Origin: JAICLK01 sp963810525
GTDB lineage: Bacteria; Patescibacteriota; Saccharimonadia; Saccharimonadales; UBA4665
Length of the DNA: 64,000 nucleotides
Direction of reading: 5' to 3'
Assembly (NCBI GenBank): GCA_963810525.1
Contig: CAWENB010000003.1
Location: 310,001 to 374,000 of the forward strand
A program made the translations under genes and the position numbers. Positions 18,714 through 26,639 of the stretch are shown in pieces (the first letter of the stretch is position 1; the number at the start of each line of letters is the position of its first letter). The notes under the pieces were generated by a model that saw only the letters and a program-made list of their open reading frames with translations, did not search any database and was not told where the DNA came from.

Positions 18714-20228
18714 TCAGTAGTTGTATGTCGGATATAGCGTAAAGACAAGCTCCTTGTCGTTACTGAGCCGATATATAATCATTTGCCAGTTGCCTTCTTT
18801 GACGGCGAGACCCAAGGTGAGCGCTTTTACCCGCATTTGTGCACGGGTGTCCGGTGGCGTGTAATGAGCCCTGCCGACGTCATCGGCGTGCGGGGTACAG
18901 GGGAGACTTTCGTCGCACTGGTCTTTGACGCCCGGCCCGTCAACCCGCACGAGCTTGCTCCCCTTTCTGGTGAGTATGGTGGCGTCATAGTAATGGTCTA
19001 TCTTCCGGGCGGTCGCGTCGGTCATGCAGCGGTTGTCCGGGTCTTTGGCGACGTAATCGAGTACCAGGCCGAATTTCCGGGCCCAGTCCGACCGGTCGGC
19101 CAGCAGATCTATGGTAGCTTCGCCGCGGAGGACCTTCTGGAAGTCTTCGACGTAGGTCAGCCACATGGCCGCTATGGCCAGGTAGGCCTCCGGGACCTCC
19201 ATGTAGCGGGGCAACTTGTCCAGGCTGGTCTCTGCCAGACGGCGTTCGAAGTCTACCGCTCTTCTAATGCCAGGCGTCATCGTAATGGTGCGGTCGGGCG
19301 TGATCATTGCGCTATTGAACAGATGTGCTGCTTTTCCAAACGCCGGTAACTGACCGGCATAGGCAAAGAGCTCGTTGACCAGCGGCGTGCTCATGAGCGC
19401 TGCCACCAGGGCGGCGCCGCCCACCCGCAGTACGGTTGCGGCGTTATTGACGTTGCGGTCCGAACAGCGTATTTCCAGCCGGTGGCCTTGATGCCTGTCC
19501 CTCCGGTAAAGATACGATCTGTGGTCATAGCCTATAACATCTTCCACCGTATCGAACTTTTGCGCATAGCGCAGCCCGTCAAACCCGACTCGTCCGGCAC
19601 CTGATATAAAGGACCGCATCATCAGGTGTTTCATGAGCAGCGTGGCGGGCCGGTTGGTGATGTCTACATTCGTGAACGTATCCGGTAGGTCCAGTTGCAG
19701 CGCCCGAAAAAGCGCCTTGCTGATGGATATATTGTCATGGCAGGCCCAGGTATTTTCTTCGGCGTCCATAACCCGGCGCCGGTGCCCGACCGAGACGGTT
19801 GACTCGCCGAAAGCTCCATATCTACAGACTGCCGCGGCCGCCAGACTTGACAGCGCTTCAACCATATTCTCGTCATGCGCGCGCAAGTAGGCGACGAGTT
19901 CAAACGGGTCGCGGCATTCCGGGAAGCCGATTTCGGCGTTGACGTCTTTATACAGCCTACTGCCGTTATGGGTAAATCCGGTTCTGCCGATAATACCGGA
20001 GGTAATCCCTAATAAGTTCAGCATGACCTCCGTCTCTATTTCCGGAGTCTTCATCCTGCCTTCGGTGCTGACCTGTAATGAAGGGCGCTCTTCGAATTCG
20101 ATACTGACTACCGGCGGAAACTCGGGTGCGGCAGCCATGGCTAGCCTTGGCCGGCCCGGCCTTGAAATCGAACTGTTACGGTAGGCATTTTGAAGGTCGT
20201 CATTGACATTTTTACAAAGCGTTTCCAA
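18714..20228 (-). CDS. Pup ligase / deamidase (PafA/Dop) family protein
   Basis: A 504-aa soluble protein of the carboxylate-amine ligase family that attaches or removes the small modifier Pup. Features match PafA in order: VSIEFEE (E-x-E metal strand, about 42), NGSRLYKDV...PEC (about 88-105; PafA has NGARLYLDV...EC with the catalytic Asp), a C-H-D-N motif (about 163; PafA CHEN), SFISGAGRVG (about 208), HRLEIRCSDRNVNNAATVLRVGGAALVAAL (about 250; PafA RLHVIVGDSNMSETT), and PPDTRAQMR near the C-terminus. Translation may start at ATG 20226-20228, overlapping the small upstream gene, or at ATG 20136-20138 (MAAAPEF), which fits the family length better and has AAGG upstream. No Pup, ARC/Mpa or proteasome gene is in the window. 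The family is supported by eye; ligase versus deamidase is not decided. Confidence 0.75.
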   Translation of the reverse strand: METLCKNVNDDLQNAYRNSSISRPGRPRLAMAAAPEFPPVVSIEFEERPSLQVSTEGRMKTPEIETEVMLNLLGITSGIIGRTGFTHNGSRLYKDVNAEIGFPECRDPFELVAYLRAHDENMVEALSSLAAAAVCRYGAFGESTVSVGHRRRVMDAEENTWACHDNISISKALFRALQLDLPDTFTNVDITNRPATLLMKHLMMRSFISGAGRVGFDGLRYAQKFDTVEDVIGYDHRSYLYRRDRHQGHRLEIRCSDRNVNNAATVLRVGGAALVAALMSTPLVNELFAYAGQLPAFGKAAHLFNSAMITPDRTITMTPGIRRAVDFERRLAETSLDKLPRYMEVPEAYLAIAAMWLTYVEDFQKVLRGEATIDLLADRSDWARKFGLVLDYVAKDPDNRCMTDATARKIDHYYDATILTRKGSKLVRVDGPGVKDQCDESLPCTPHADDVGRAHYTPPDTRAQMRVKALTLGLAVKEGNWQMIIYRLSNDKELVFTLYPTYNY

Positions 20229-20352
20229 TCAGGAGCAAGACCGCGATCACGAGAATAACGTACAGCATCAGCTTAATGAGTTTTGGGACGATCTTGTACG
20301 ACGGTGTTACTTTCGTCCACGCAGCTCTCAGGTACTCCTTAAAATCGGTCAC
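20212..20352 (-). CDS. Small membrane protein, 46 aa, leaderless GTG start
   Basis: Too short for most gene calls. Starting at GTG (20350-20352), it encodes a basic amphipathic N-terminus (TDFKEYLRAAWTKVTPSYK) followed by one hydrophobic helix (LMLYVILVIAVLLLIG) and ends NAL. A consensus -10 (TATAAT) ends 6 nt before the GTG and there is no Shine-Dalgarno site, so the mRNA should be leaderless. Its 3' end overlaps the first possible start of the Pup-ligase-like gene by 17 nt in another frame, suggesting coupled expression. It does not end in GGE/GGQ, so it is not a Pup homologue. Confidence 0.6.
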   Translation of the reverse strand: MTDFKEYLRAAWTKVTPSYKIVPKLIKLMLYVILVIAVLLLIGNAL

Positions 20353-20358
20353 TGCCCG

Positions 20359-20364
20359 ATTATA
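20359..20364 (-). promoter_or_regulatory. -10 element (TATAAT) for small membrane protein and Pup-ligase-like gene
   Basis: TATAAT on the minus strand with TGG directly before it (extended -10 like), 6 nt before the GTG start codon. Confidence 0.6.
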
Positions 20365-20463
20365 CCACCTTCCACCCCTGATAGAGCTTATGTTGCAATA
20401 TTTTTGCTTTTTTGCCTATCTTAGTACTACATTGAGCCTATCGCACCCTGTTAGACTGTCTCT

Positions 20464-20494
20464 GAAAATAGCCTCTGAAGTGCTTGCGAGAGAG
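20464..20494 (-). repeat. Near copy of the 18587-18616 stem-loop sequence
   Basis: GAAAATAGCCTCTGAAGT followed by GCTTGCGAGAGAG matches 18587-18617 with one difference. The closing arm is imperfect here, so it is at best a weak terminator for the gene at 20677-21204. Confidence 0.55.
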
Positions 20495-20676
20495 GTTTCG
20501 TAAAAAACGGATTAGCTACCGTTGCTACAACCAAAGGAAGCGCCAAATCCTTGAATATCGAACCCGAACATGGTTTTATTTCGGCGTTTCGTATCCGCAT
20601 GAACCGCTTCCGGAAGTGATCTGCGTCGAAGGCTTAGGTGCGCGGGGTTGGCCGGCAATCTTATGGCTCGCACAAG

Positions 20677-21204
20677 CTAGTAGGCTAGGCCCATCGATTG
20701 CGGGTTTACCGGTTTTTGCGATTGAGCGTTGTACGGTATTGAGATCTGATATTGGGGCGGGGCTATGAGATTCTTGTATTTGGAGTTGAGATTCCCGAGA
20801 GGATTTGAAAAGTTTGTAGTCTTATTAAAGTAATCCAGCGCTTTTTGATTATCGGATTGGATCAAATATTGGAATTCGGTGTTATTGTTTAAAGAGTTAC
20901 AGTAGTTTTTCTGTTCTGCAGGCGTCAAGTATGTTCGTGTAAACTTTACGTTGCCCACCTGATACGATCCGCCGCTCTTAATATTCGTTTTGCTGAAGTA
21001 ATGATTACAGGTATCCACTTGGAGATTACCATTAGTGAGGTAGTCTATTCTACCCTCATGCACATCGATTACGGCCCAGAGGACAACCACGACGACTACG
21101 ACATTTAAGAGCACTGAAAGGTAAATCCCTACTCGTAAAAGGGTTTTCTTGTTGAGAAATTTTTTATTGCTCAATTTTTTCTTACTTGTCTTTGGTTTTG
21201 GCAT
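20677..21204 (-). CDS. Hypothetical membrane-anchored protein, 175 aa
   Basis: A lysine-rich N-terminus (PKPKTSKKKLSNKKFLNKK) precedes one membrane helix (VGIYLSVLLNVVVVVVVLWAVI, about 25-47). The rest is an extracytoplasmic Asn/Gln/Tyr-rich domain with two cysteines (VDTCNHYF, KNYCNSL). There is no known family. TATACT lies 11 nt before the ATG. It is monocistronic, and the low-GC codon choice (AAT, AAA) differs from the GC-richer Pup-ligase-like gene next to it. Confidence 0.65.
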   Translation of the reverse strand: MPKPKTSKKKLSNKKFLNKKTLLRVGIYLSVLLNVVVVVVVLWAVIDVHEGRIDYLTNGNLQVDTCNHYFSKTNIKSGGSYQVGNVKFTRTYLTPAEQKNYCNSLNNNTEFQYLIQSDNQKALDYFNKTTNFSNPLGNLNSKYKNLIAPPQYQISIPYNAQSQKPVNPQSMGLAY

Positions 21205-21625
21205 CGTTAAGCTTCAGTATAATGATGCTAATGCTTTTCTGCAATTAGGTTTTAGCCCACCCTTGGAGAGACTCAGCACCGGGCTATAGGCACCTCATGT
21301 ACCTCGCTTCGTACAAGATAACTGCTCTGGTTAAGCATTCGGTAAGGGGGCACCTTCAGCCTGCCATCAGTGGCCAAAGGGCGACCGGCGACCGTAGCTT
21401 GCAAGTCCGTCCCCGGGGTGAGTTGACGTTTTTATAAATTTACCCGTTATCGGAAGCGTACGTTACGAAAGTTGACGCAAACACCGGAACCTGGACCATC
21501 TCGGAAATGAGCGTGGAAGGTCTGGACGTCGTCGATACCCGGATCTACCAGGCATCCGCAGCGGGTAGCTTTAATTTTATTCATCAAAAAGGCTAGATTG
21601 CCGTAGAGTGTTTGCACCATTTTCT
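21205..21625. other. Intergenic region with a gene remnant
   Basis: No intact gene. 21438-21596 carries a coding-like remnant, listed separately. A short inverted repeat TAGCCC...GGGCTA lies near 21250-21285. No tRNA or rRNA signature was found. Confidence 0.45.
21438..21596 (+). pseudogene. Gene remnant, about 52 codons
   Basis: An open frame between two stops with protein-like composition (EAYVTKVDANTGTWTISEMS, then VDTRIYQASAAGSFNFIHQKG), but no start codon or ribosome binding site. It looks like the 3' end of a lost gene, family unknown. Confidence 0.35.
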
Positions 21626-21664
21626 GGCAATTATACCCTTACCTACACTAAGGGTATAATTGCC
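21626..21664. promoter_or_regulatory. Perfect 16-bp inverted repeat upstream of vapBC
   Basis: GGCAATTATACCCTTA (21626-21641) and its exact complement (21649-21664) around a 7-bp spacer. It lies 12 bp upstream of the vapBC -35 box. It could be the VapBC operator or a bidirectional terminator; the TATAAT inside the right arm could also serve as a -10. Confidence 0.55.
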
Positions 21665-21675
21665 CAGTATATCTA

Positions 21676-21703
21676 TTGACACATGACATACATATGCTAA
21701 TAT
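21676..21703 (+). promoter_or_regulatory. vapBC promoter, predicted leaderless
   Basis: TTGACA at 21676-21681, a 16-bp spacer, TAATAT at 21698-21703, then 6 nt to the ATG at 21710. No Shine-Dalgarno site. Confidence 0.6.
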
Positions 21704-21709
21704 GACAGT

Positions 21710-21943
21710 ATGGACATGATCCGTACAACACTGAGACTAGACCCAAGGTTAAAAAAGGACGCTGAGAAGCAAGCTATTGAAAATGGCACAACCCTGCAAG
21801 CGTTGTTTAATGATGCGTTGGAGGTTTACCTCAACAATAAGGCTAAAACTAAAGCAAAAAAGATCGTGTTCCATACACATGATCTGGGGGAACCCTTAGA
21901 TAATCTGAGTCGTGGTGATTACTACCCAGAAATAAAGGTTTGA
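21710..21943 (+). CDS. vapB: VapB-type antitoxin (ribbon-helix-helix)
   Basis: A 77-aa antitoxin. Residues 3-45 (IRTTLRLDPRLKKDAEKQA, then LQALFNDALEVYL) form a ribbon-helix-helix DNA-binding domain; the C-terminal 30 residues, with DLGEPLDNLSRGDYY, would wrap the toxin. It is directly followed, 4 bp later, by a PIN-domain toxin gene. Antitoxins of this type repress their own promoter, and the 16-bp palindrome upstream is a candidate site. Confidence 0.78.
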   Translation: MDMIRTTLRLDPRLKKDAEKQAIENGTTLQALFNDALEVYLNNKAKTKAKKIVFHTHDLGEPLDNLSRGDYYPEIKV

Positions 21944-21947
21944 TGCG

Positions 21948-22385
21948 ATGGCATCAAAATTAACACTTGTTGACTCAAATGTCCTAGTCTATGCGATAAA
22001 TAGTGCCAGCCCCAAGAATCAGATGGCACAACGATTTCTGCAGTCGAATGTAGGCGACTTGGCAATAGCTCACCAAAATGTTTTAGAGACACTCCGCGTA
22101 TTGACGCACGGCAAAATCTCAAATCCCATGTCAATCGCCGATGCAAGCAATGCCATTGATAACATTGTAAGGGCATGCCAGATTATATCGCCCAACCGCT
22201 TAACGTACCAGGTTGCACTTGGCTTTCTCAATAAATACGGCTTAACCGGTGACAAAATTTTTGATGCCTACCTTGCTGCAACGGCTATTGCGAATGACAT
22301 AACAATTATAGCCACAGACAATGTAAAAGATTTTGTATATATAAAAGAATTATCTACGATAAACCCCTTTGTCGAGAGTGCGTGA
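21948..22385 (+). CDS. vapC: VapC-type PIN-domain toxin
   Basis: A 145-aa PIN-domain ribonuclease. The acidic metal ligands are visible: TLVDSNVLVYA (Asp near residue 8), HQNVLETLRVL (Glu near 47), and GDKIFDAYLAATA plus IIATDNVKDF (Asp near 106 and 125). The pattern of the toxic nuclease is complete, so it should be active when free of the antitoxin. It is co-transcribed with vapB. Confidence 0.82.
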   Translation: MASKLTLVDSNVLVYAINSASPKNQMAQRFLQSNVGDLAIAHQNVLETLRVLTHGKISNPMSIADASNAIDNIVRACQIISPNRLTYQVALGFLNKYGLTGDKIFDAYLAATAIANDITIIATDNVKDFVYIKELSTINPFVESA

Positions 22386-22432
22386 CAGCTACTTTCGGTA
22401 CGATTCGATAATTTTAATCGTTCGAAAAGAAG

Positions 22433-23434
22433 TTATAGGAACTTTCGTGGATGTTTCGGGCTTTCTGTTCGGCTGTAAAGATACCTTTCTACGAGCCTGC
22501 GCTGGTGCTCTTCACTCATACCTCGGTGCAACTTGAGCTTGTTTCTGAGCTGGCTGTTAATACCACCCTCAACGTAGTTTGTTGTTCGTGGGGTTAGAGT
22601 CTCAGCGAGTGGTTCGAGATGCGTAAACAGTTGGTTGTCACGCAGTAACTTGGCCAGCTGTTGGTGCGCAGAACGTAAGTTGCGGTGGGTGTACCACCAC
22701 CGCCTTATACCAGGTTGGCTTGCATCTTTGTACGTGCGTTCTCGTATAAAGTCACCGTAGCGTTCGTGCTAAGATTCGAGCCGTTGCTCCCAGCGCTCGT
22801 TCTGTGGCGTTGTCTTTACCTGCCACAGATCTCTAGTTACTTGCAGGAGTTCACATCCGGCTTCAGTTAGTGGGTGCAGCGTCAGCTTGACCCGAATGTT
22901 CTGCCAAACGTGGAAGACGCAACGCTGCATCCTTGTATCAGGCCGACACTGGGAAACGGCCAGTAAGATACCTTTCTGGGCGGCATGCACAACAACAGTT
23001 GGCGCCGGAAACTGCTCCAATAACTTTTCTCAGGTGATGCTGGATTCCCAGCCTACCCATAACCAGCCAATGACAAACTCTGGAGTTCGGGCAATGAGAC
23101 AGACCATGCTCCCGACGCTAATACCATCTAGCAAGATGACAGGATATATCTCGCCAGTCCGTTCTGGGTATGGGGCTATACCCCAACACCAGGCGGTCTG
23201 GCTACGCCAGGCTCGGTCGGTGAGCCGGGTAGCTAGCTCGACCTGAGATTGCTTGCCCATGAGCCAAGCAACAAAGCGTTCTAGGACAAATGCCCGGGCC
23301 AAGTCCGGCCGTGGATTAGTGGCACTGCTGACGCAGTGCGTGCACAGCCGACACTGCGTACCGGCGGCCGTTTTACCACGCTTTTGTAGCTTGTTGTTGC
23401 AGGTGGGGCAATACCGAAATCCTCGCTGTTTCAT
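22433..23434 (-). pseudogene. IS1249-like (IS256 group) transposase with two in-frame stops
   Basis: One continuous frame of 334 codons interrupted by TGA at 23030-23032 (SSIT*EKLLEQF) and TAG near 22769 (RLES*HERYGDF). It opens FRYCPTCNNKLQKRGKTAAGTQ, the zinc-ribbon start of IS1249-type transposases, then ILLDGISVGSMVCLIART (first Asp), MQRCVFHVWQNI (conserved R-C-x-x-H) and TTNYVEGGINSQLRNKLKLH (final Glu). There are no frameshifts, so it decayed by point mutation. A second cysteine pair appears damaged (RLCTHCVSS). TGA does not seem recoded, because the second stop is TAG. Confidence 0.8.
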
Positions 23435-23438
23435 GCCT

Positions 23439-23462
23439 AAGTAATGTCTAATGACATTACTT
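23439..23462. repeat. Perfect palindrome upstream of the decayed transposase
   Basis: AAGTAATGTC (23439-23448) and its complement GACATTACTT (23453-23462) around TAAT, starting 5 bp before the transposase start codon. It is probably part of the element's end or an operator. Confidence 0.55.
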
Positions 23463-23605
23463 ATTGCTAATTAACAGAGAGAAAACAGGCTAAAAACCTC
23501 CACGATCTTACCGGTTAGTCTGAAATTATGGTTTAATAAGATATTACGACAGAATCAACAGTACTACATCCAGAAAAATTCGACGGGGTAATACATGGTT
23601 CTGAA

Positions 23606-24397
23606 ATGCGTGACCTTTTAGAAGCAAGCGCACGACGATCTGCGATAGAAATAGAAGAAATGTCAGGTGTTTATCCGCATGTCAGCTTTGTAATCCGTAC
23701 GCATAATGAAATACGTAATAACAGCCCTGGATTCGAAGGTCTATTTGAAGATATACACCGCCAGGCATTTGGCGGTGAAGTTCAGATTGTACTTGCCGAC
23801 GAAGATTCTGATGATGGCACCGCAAATATAGCCAGAAGTCTGGCCCGCAATATATACACTGAAGTTGCCGTAGTGTCGGTTTCCCGGCAAAGAGCCAACT
23901 ATGCTAGTGCTTTAAACCAAGCGATTGAAGCTACCGACCACCCGTATATCGTGAGTATTGTGGGGCACGAGCGCCTATCGAACACGCGAACACTTGATGC
24001 GGTTATCCGTGGTGCAAGGTCGCCGAACTTTGGGGGTGCTTATGGCCCTGACTTGCCTAACGCCAATGCTAGTCGTACTGAACAAATTGGCGCGATAGTT
24101 CTGGGTATCCCTGAAATGTTACGATGGCCGCGGGTTATTACTAAGCCAGAGATGGGAATGATGGCTTCGGATCGCGCGGTGATTAGTAAAGCAGTTTGGC
24201 AGGACCTTGGTGGCTACGACGAGAGATATGGAGCCGGTGGTGAAGACGGTGACCTTGGACGCAGAATGCTGGCAGAAGGTCTGAGCATTGTACGAGACCC
24301 GGTTCTGGCAATGCATCATACACATGGTTTAGGACCAATCAGAAGCTTATTGCAACTGGCCGACTGGTTTCGTATTTCTCGGCCTCGCCCGCATTAA
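23606..24397 (+). CDS. Family 2 glycosyltransferase, truncated-looking N-terminal region unusual
   Basis: A 263-aa GT-A protein. After an acidic 20-residue N-terminus it shows VSFVIRTHNEIRN (start of GT2), IVLADEDSDDGTANI, and GGEDGDLGRRMLAEG (ED base region, about 214). The usual D-x-D is replaced by IVGHERL near residue 115, so metal or donor binding may be altered. It stands alone between two insertion sequences and has no clear ribosome binding site. It may be a displaced member of the polysaccharide set; activity is uncertain. Confidence 0.72.
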   Translation: MRDLLEASARRSAIEIEEMSGVYPHVSFVIRTHNEIRNNSPGFEGLFEDIHRQAFGGEVQIVLADEDSDDGTANIARSLARNIYTEVAVVSVSRQRANYASALNQAIEATDHPYIVSIVGHERLSNTRTLDAVIRGARSPNFGGAYGPDLPNANASRTEQIGAIVLGIPEMLRWPRVITKPEMGMMASDRAVISKAVWQDLGGYDERYGAGGEDGDLGRRMLAEGLSIVRDPVLAMHHTHGLGPIRSLLQLADWFRISRPRPH

Positions 24398-24586
24398 TTC
24401 CATCCCGTGCAACACCGATTTCTTTGACTGGAATAACACTAAGTGCGGCACTGGTTTATTGTACGACGTGTTGGCCGGTACAGTTCAGCCCCTGCTTGAC
24501 TAGCGGCTTACCGGTTGGGGTAGCTAAGCCATTGCAAGGGCTAAAGGTATTGTACTAAGTACTTTTCGTACGGTTCGTGATACCCT

Positions 24587-25525
24587 CTAGTCCTTGATCT
24601 GTATAACGACTTTGCCGTTGACGCCACCGCTTTCCAGTGCATCGAAGGCTTCACCTACCTGATCCAGCGGAAAGGTCAGCGCGACTTGCGGCTTAATGAC
24701 GCCTTCTTCAACCATACTTCTTAACGTATTAAGTCTGTCGGAGTTAGTGTCGGTCATCTGACCGACCGCGTTCACCCCATGATTTTTTGCGACTGACGCT
24801 TCGGGCAATCCGGTGAGCGATACCAGCGTACCGCCGGCTTTAAGGGTTGAAAATATGCTTTCCCATTCATCCGTCCGGACCAAATTAAGCACTGCATCGT
24901 AGTCTTTGACCGTTTTAGAGAAGTCCTGGGTTTCGACGTCTATAACAACGTCGGCACCCAGGCCCTTCAGGCGTTCTGAATGGTCACCCTTGGCGCTGAT
25001 GGCTACATAAGCGCCAATACGCTTGGCGATCTGGAGAGCTATCGTTCCGATGCCGCCCGAACCTCCGTTGATAAACAGTTGCTGACCACTCCGTAGCTCC
25101 ATGTTGTCTAGTAGCGCCTGGACGGCACTGGCTCCGACTATTGGCAAAGAAGCGCTCATAACGAAATTGATATTGTCAGGAGCTAAGCTCACGCGGTTAG
25201 CCGAGGTAACGGCATATTCTGCAAGAGCGCCGCTGGCTCCGAAAGGGACGAACGCTGAGCCGTACACTTTATCGCCCGCCTTGAACGCAGAAACATCGGC
25301 TCCGACCGATTCCACCACACCGGCAATATCACTACCTACGGTTGCCGGCAGCGGAAGATCCGCCATTTGTCTCAAACGTCCTTCGCGGAAGGATGAATCA
25401 ACGGGATTCAGCCCCGATGCGTATACTGCAACGAGTACTTGTCCGGCGGCGGGTGAAGGCTTTGCTATCTCCTGAATCTCGATCTTATCGGTGTGTCCGT
25501 ATTCTTTAATTTGAGCGGCTTTCAT
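24587..25525 (-). CDS. NADPH-dependent quinone/enone oxidoreductase (zinc-independent MDR family)
   Basis: A 312-aa medium-chain dehydrogenase/reductase. It has a GroES-like N-terminal domain (VYASGLNPVDSSFREG, VGSDIAGVVESVG) and a Rossmann domain with FINGGSGGIGTIALQIAKRIGA near residue 150; no zinc ligands are visible. Family members reduce quinones or alkenals with NADPH. GGAGG lies 8 nt upstream of the ATG. The promoter region contains an imperfect palindrome at 25554-25572, suggesting control by a small dimeric repressor, perhaps of MarR or HxlR type (inference). Confidence 0.87.
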   Translation of the reverse strand: MKAAQIKEYGHTDKIEIQEIAKPSPAAGQVLVAVYASGLNPVDSSFREGRLRQMADLPLPATVGSDIAGVVESVGADVSAFKAGDKVYGSAFVPFGASGALAEYAVTSANRVSLAPDNINFVMSASLPIVGASAVQALLDNMELRSGQQLFINGGSGGIGTIALQIAKRIGAYVAISAKGDHSERLKGLGADVVIDVETQDFSKTVKDYDAVLNLVRTDEWESIFSTLKAGGTLVSLTGLPEASVAKNHGVNAVGQMTDTNSDRLNTLRSMVEEGVIKPQVALTFPLDQVGEAFDALESGGVNGKVVIQIKD

Positions 25526-25553
25526 GGGTATACCTCCGAGGGTTTAAAGTCAT

Positions 25554-25572
25554 TACTATACAAAGTATACTA
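25554..25572. promoter_or_regulatory. Inverted repeat in the oxidoreductase promoter
   Basis: TACTATAC-AAA-GTATACTA, 7 of 8 positions symmetric. It overlaps the TATAGT/TATACT -10 candidates on the minus strand. Confidence 0.45.
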
Positions 25573-25610
25573 TCATGAAGCGCTTACTAAAAGGCCTTTG
25601 CACTTACTCA

Positions 25611-26639
25611 CTACATCGTGGACACTTCCGCTCGCGGAATAGTTAGGCCCAGTGTAGCACAGAATTCATACGGGGTGAGGTAACCGAGTGCCTGGTGCGG
25701 TCGGAAGAAGTGGTAGTCATTGAGCCAATGGTTAATCTGTCGCTGCAGTGCCGGCACGTGATGGGTTGTGCGGTCTTCATCGAGACACTCAGTCTGGAGC
25801 TTGCCGATGAGATTCTCGACATGGGGCTTGTCCTTTGGCCGGTGCGGCCGGGCAAAGTACTGTGTGACCTGCTGCTGTTGGAGATATTCGGCGGCCCGCA
25901 TAAAGTTCTCACTGCCGTTGTCATTGAGGATGGTGATACCTGAACCGAAGACGGCCACCGCTTTCTCCAGGGCTATCTTGGCCTGGTAGGAGCTTGGCTG
26001 GCCGCCGACGTGGATCACCGCCTGCTTGGTCACGACGTCAACGGCCACGAAGGCGTACAGCCGGATACCGCCCGGACGCCAGATGTGCTTCATGTCGAAC
26101 TCGATGAGGGTTCGTGGTCCCTGTGCCCTCAGGCCATACGGCTTGCGCCGGACTTGGATCTTGCGGGCTGTCTTGTGCAGCTTACGTAAGCGCGGTACCT
26201 GGGATAAATACAGCTTGAATTTCTGAATAACCCTGCCGACGGTAGCGGCTGAGAAGCCGATGTCGTAGTCGCGCCTGAGGATGACCGCCAACTTCTTGGC
26301 CGAGTAGCTTGGATAGTCAGTGCGGAGCTTGCGCACTAGGGACACGAAACTATGATCGTAGGTGGCCGGGCGTATCCGTTTGGGCCGGCGACTCAGAGCT
26401 TCAAGGCTGCCGAGATACTTCGGATCGTAGCGTTTGAACCACTTGTAGAAGTAACTCCGGGCAATGGCAAAGTGGCGACACGTTAGAGATACGTTTCGGG
26501 TGGTCTGCAGATAATGTTCAATGACGCGCAGGCGGAACCTTGCCTCACGTGAGAGTCGTACGTTTCTTATCCGTGACAGAGCCTGGTTATTTGGTAAAGT
26601 GGTGGTGTAGATCGTAGATGATCCAATGCGGTTAGACAT
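25611..26639 (-). CDS. IS481-family transposase
   Basis: A 342-aa DDE transposase, apparently intact. Residues 30-110 form the helix-turn-helix domain (RFRLRVIEHYLQT, SLTCRHFAIARSYFYKWFKRY). The rve integrase core has LIEFDMKHIWRPGG (first Asp, about 187), ITILNDNGSENF (second Asp, about 239) and RPKDKPHVENLIGKLQTE (Glu, about 277). The C-terminus, HFFRPHQALGYLTPYEF, is typical. The gene fills nearly the whole element, ending at its left edge. Confidence 0.9.
   Translation of the reverse strand: MSNRIGSSTIYTTTLPNNQALSRIRNVRLSREARFRLRVIEHYLQTTRNVSLTCRHFAIARSYFYKWFKRYDPKYLGSLEALSRRPKRIRPATYDHSFVSLVRKLRTDYPSYSAKKLAVILRRDYDIGFSAATVGRVIQKFKLYLSQVPRLRKLHKTARKIQVRRKPYGLRAQGPRTLIEFDMKHIWRPGGIRLYAFVAVDVVTKQAVIHVGGQPSSYQAKIALEKAVAVFGSGITILNDNGSENFMRAAEYLQQQQVTQYFARPHRPKDKPHVENLIGKLQTECLDEDRTTHHVPALQRQINHWLNDYHFFRPHQALGYLTPYEFCATLGLTIPRAEVSTM

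Larger units (their letters stand above)
22433..23510 (-). mobile_element. Decayed IS1249-like insertion sequence (approximate ends)
   Basis: The left end near 22445 (TCGTGGATGTTTCGGGC) and right end near 23505 (TCGTGGAGGTTTTTAGCC, read inward) are partly inverted repeats. No target duplication was found, so the boundaries are approximate. The left repeat overlaps the 3' end of the transposase gene. Confidence 0.5.

Noticed and set aside
18536..18748. Minus-strand open frame of 70 codons
   Set aside because: It spans the stem-loop terminator at 18587-18628 and overlaps the end of the Pup-ligase-like gene; the composition is not protein-like.
20212..20352. The 46-aa protein as a Pup homologue
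   Set aside because: It has a membrane helix and ends in NAL, without the C-terminal GGE/GGQ or the disordered acidic character of Pup.
20484..20768. Plus-strand open frame of 94 codons
   Set aside because: Its 3' part is antisense to the membrane-anchored protein gene, and a competing frame over the same bases looks equally coding-like. At most it hides a gene remnant near 20500-20620.
22433..23434. Recoding of TGA as an amino acid, suggested by the stop inside the IS1249-like transposase
   Set aside because: A TAG also interrupts the same frame, and TGA ends several intact genes (for example at 39403-39405 directly before a start codon).
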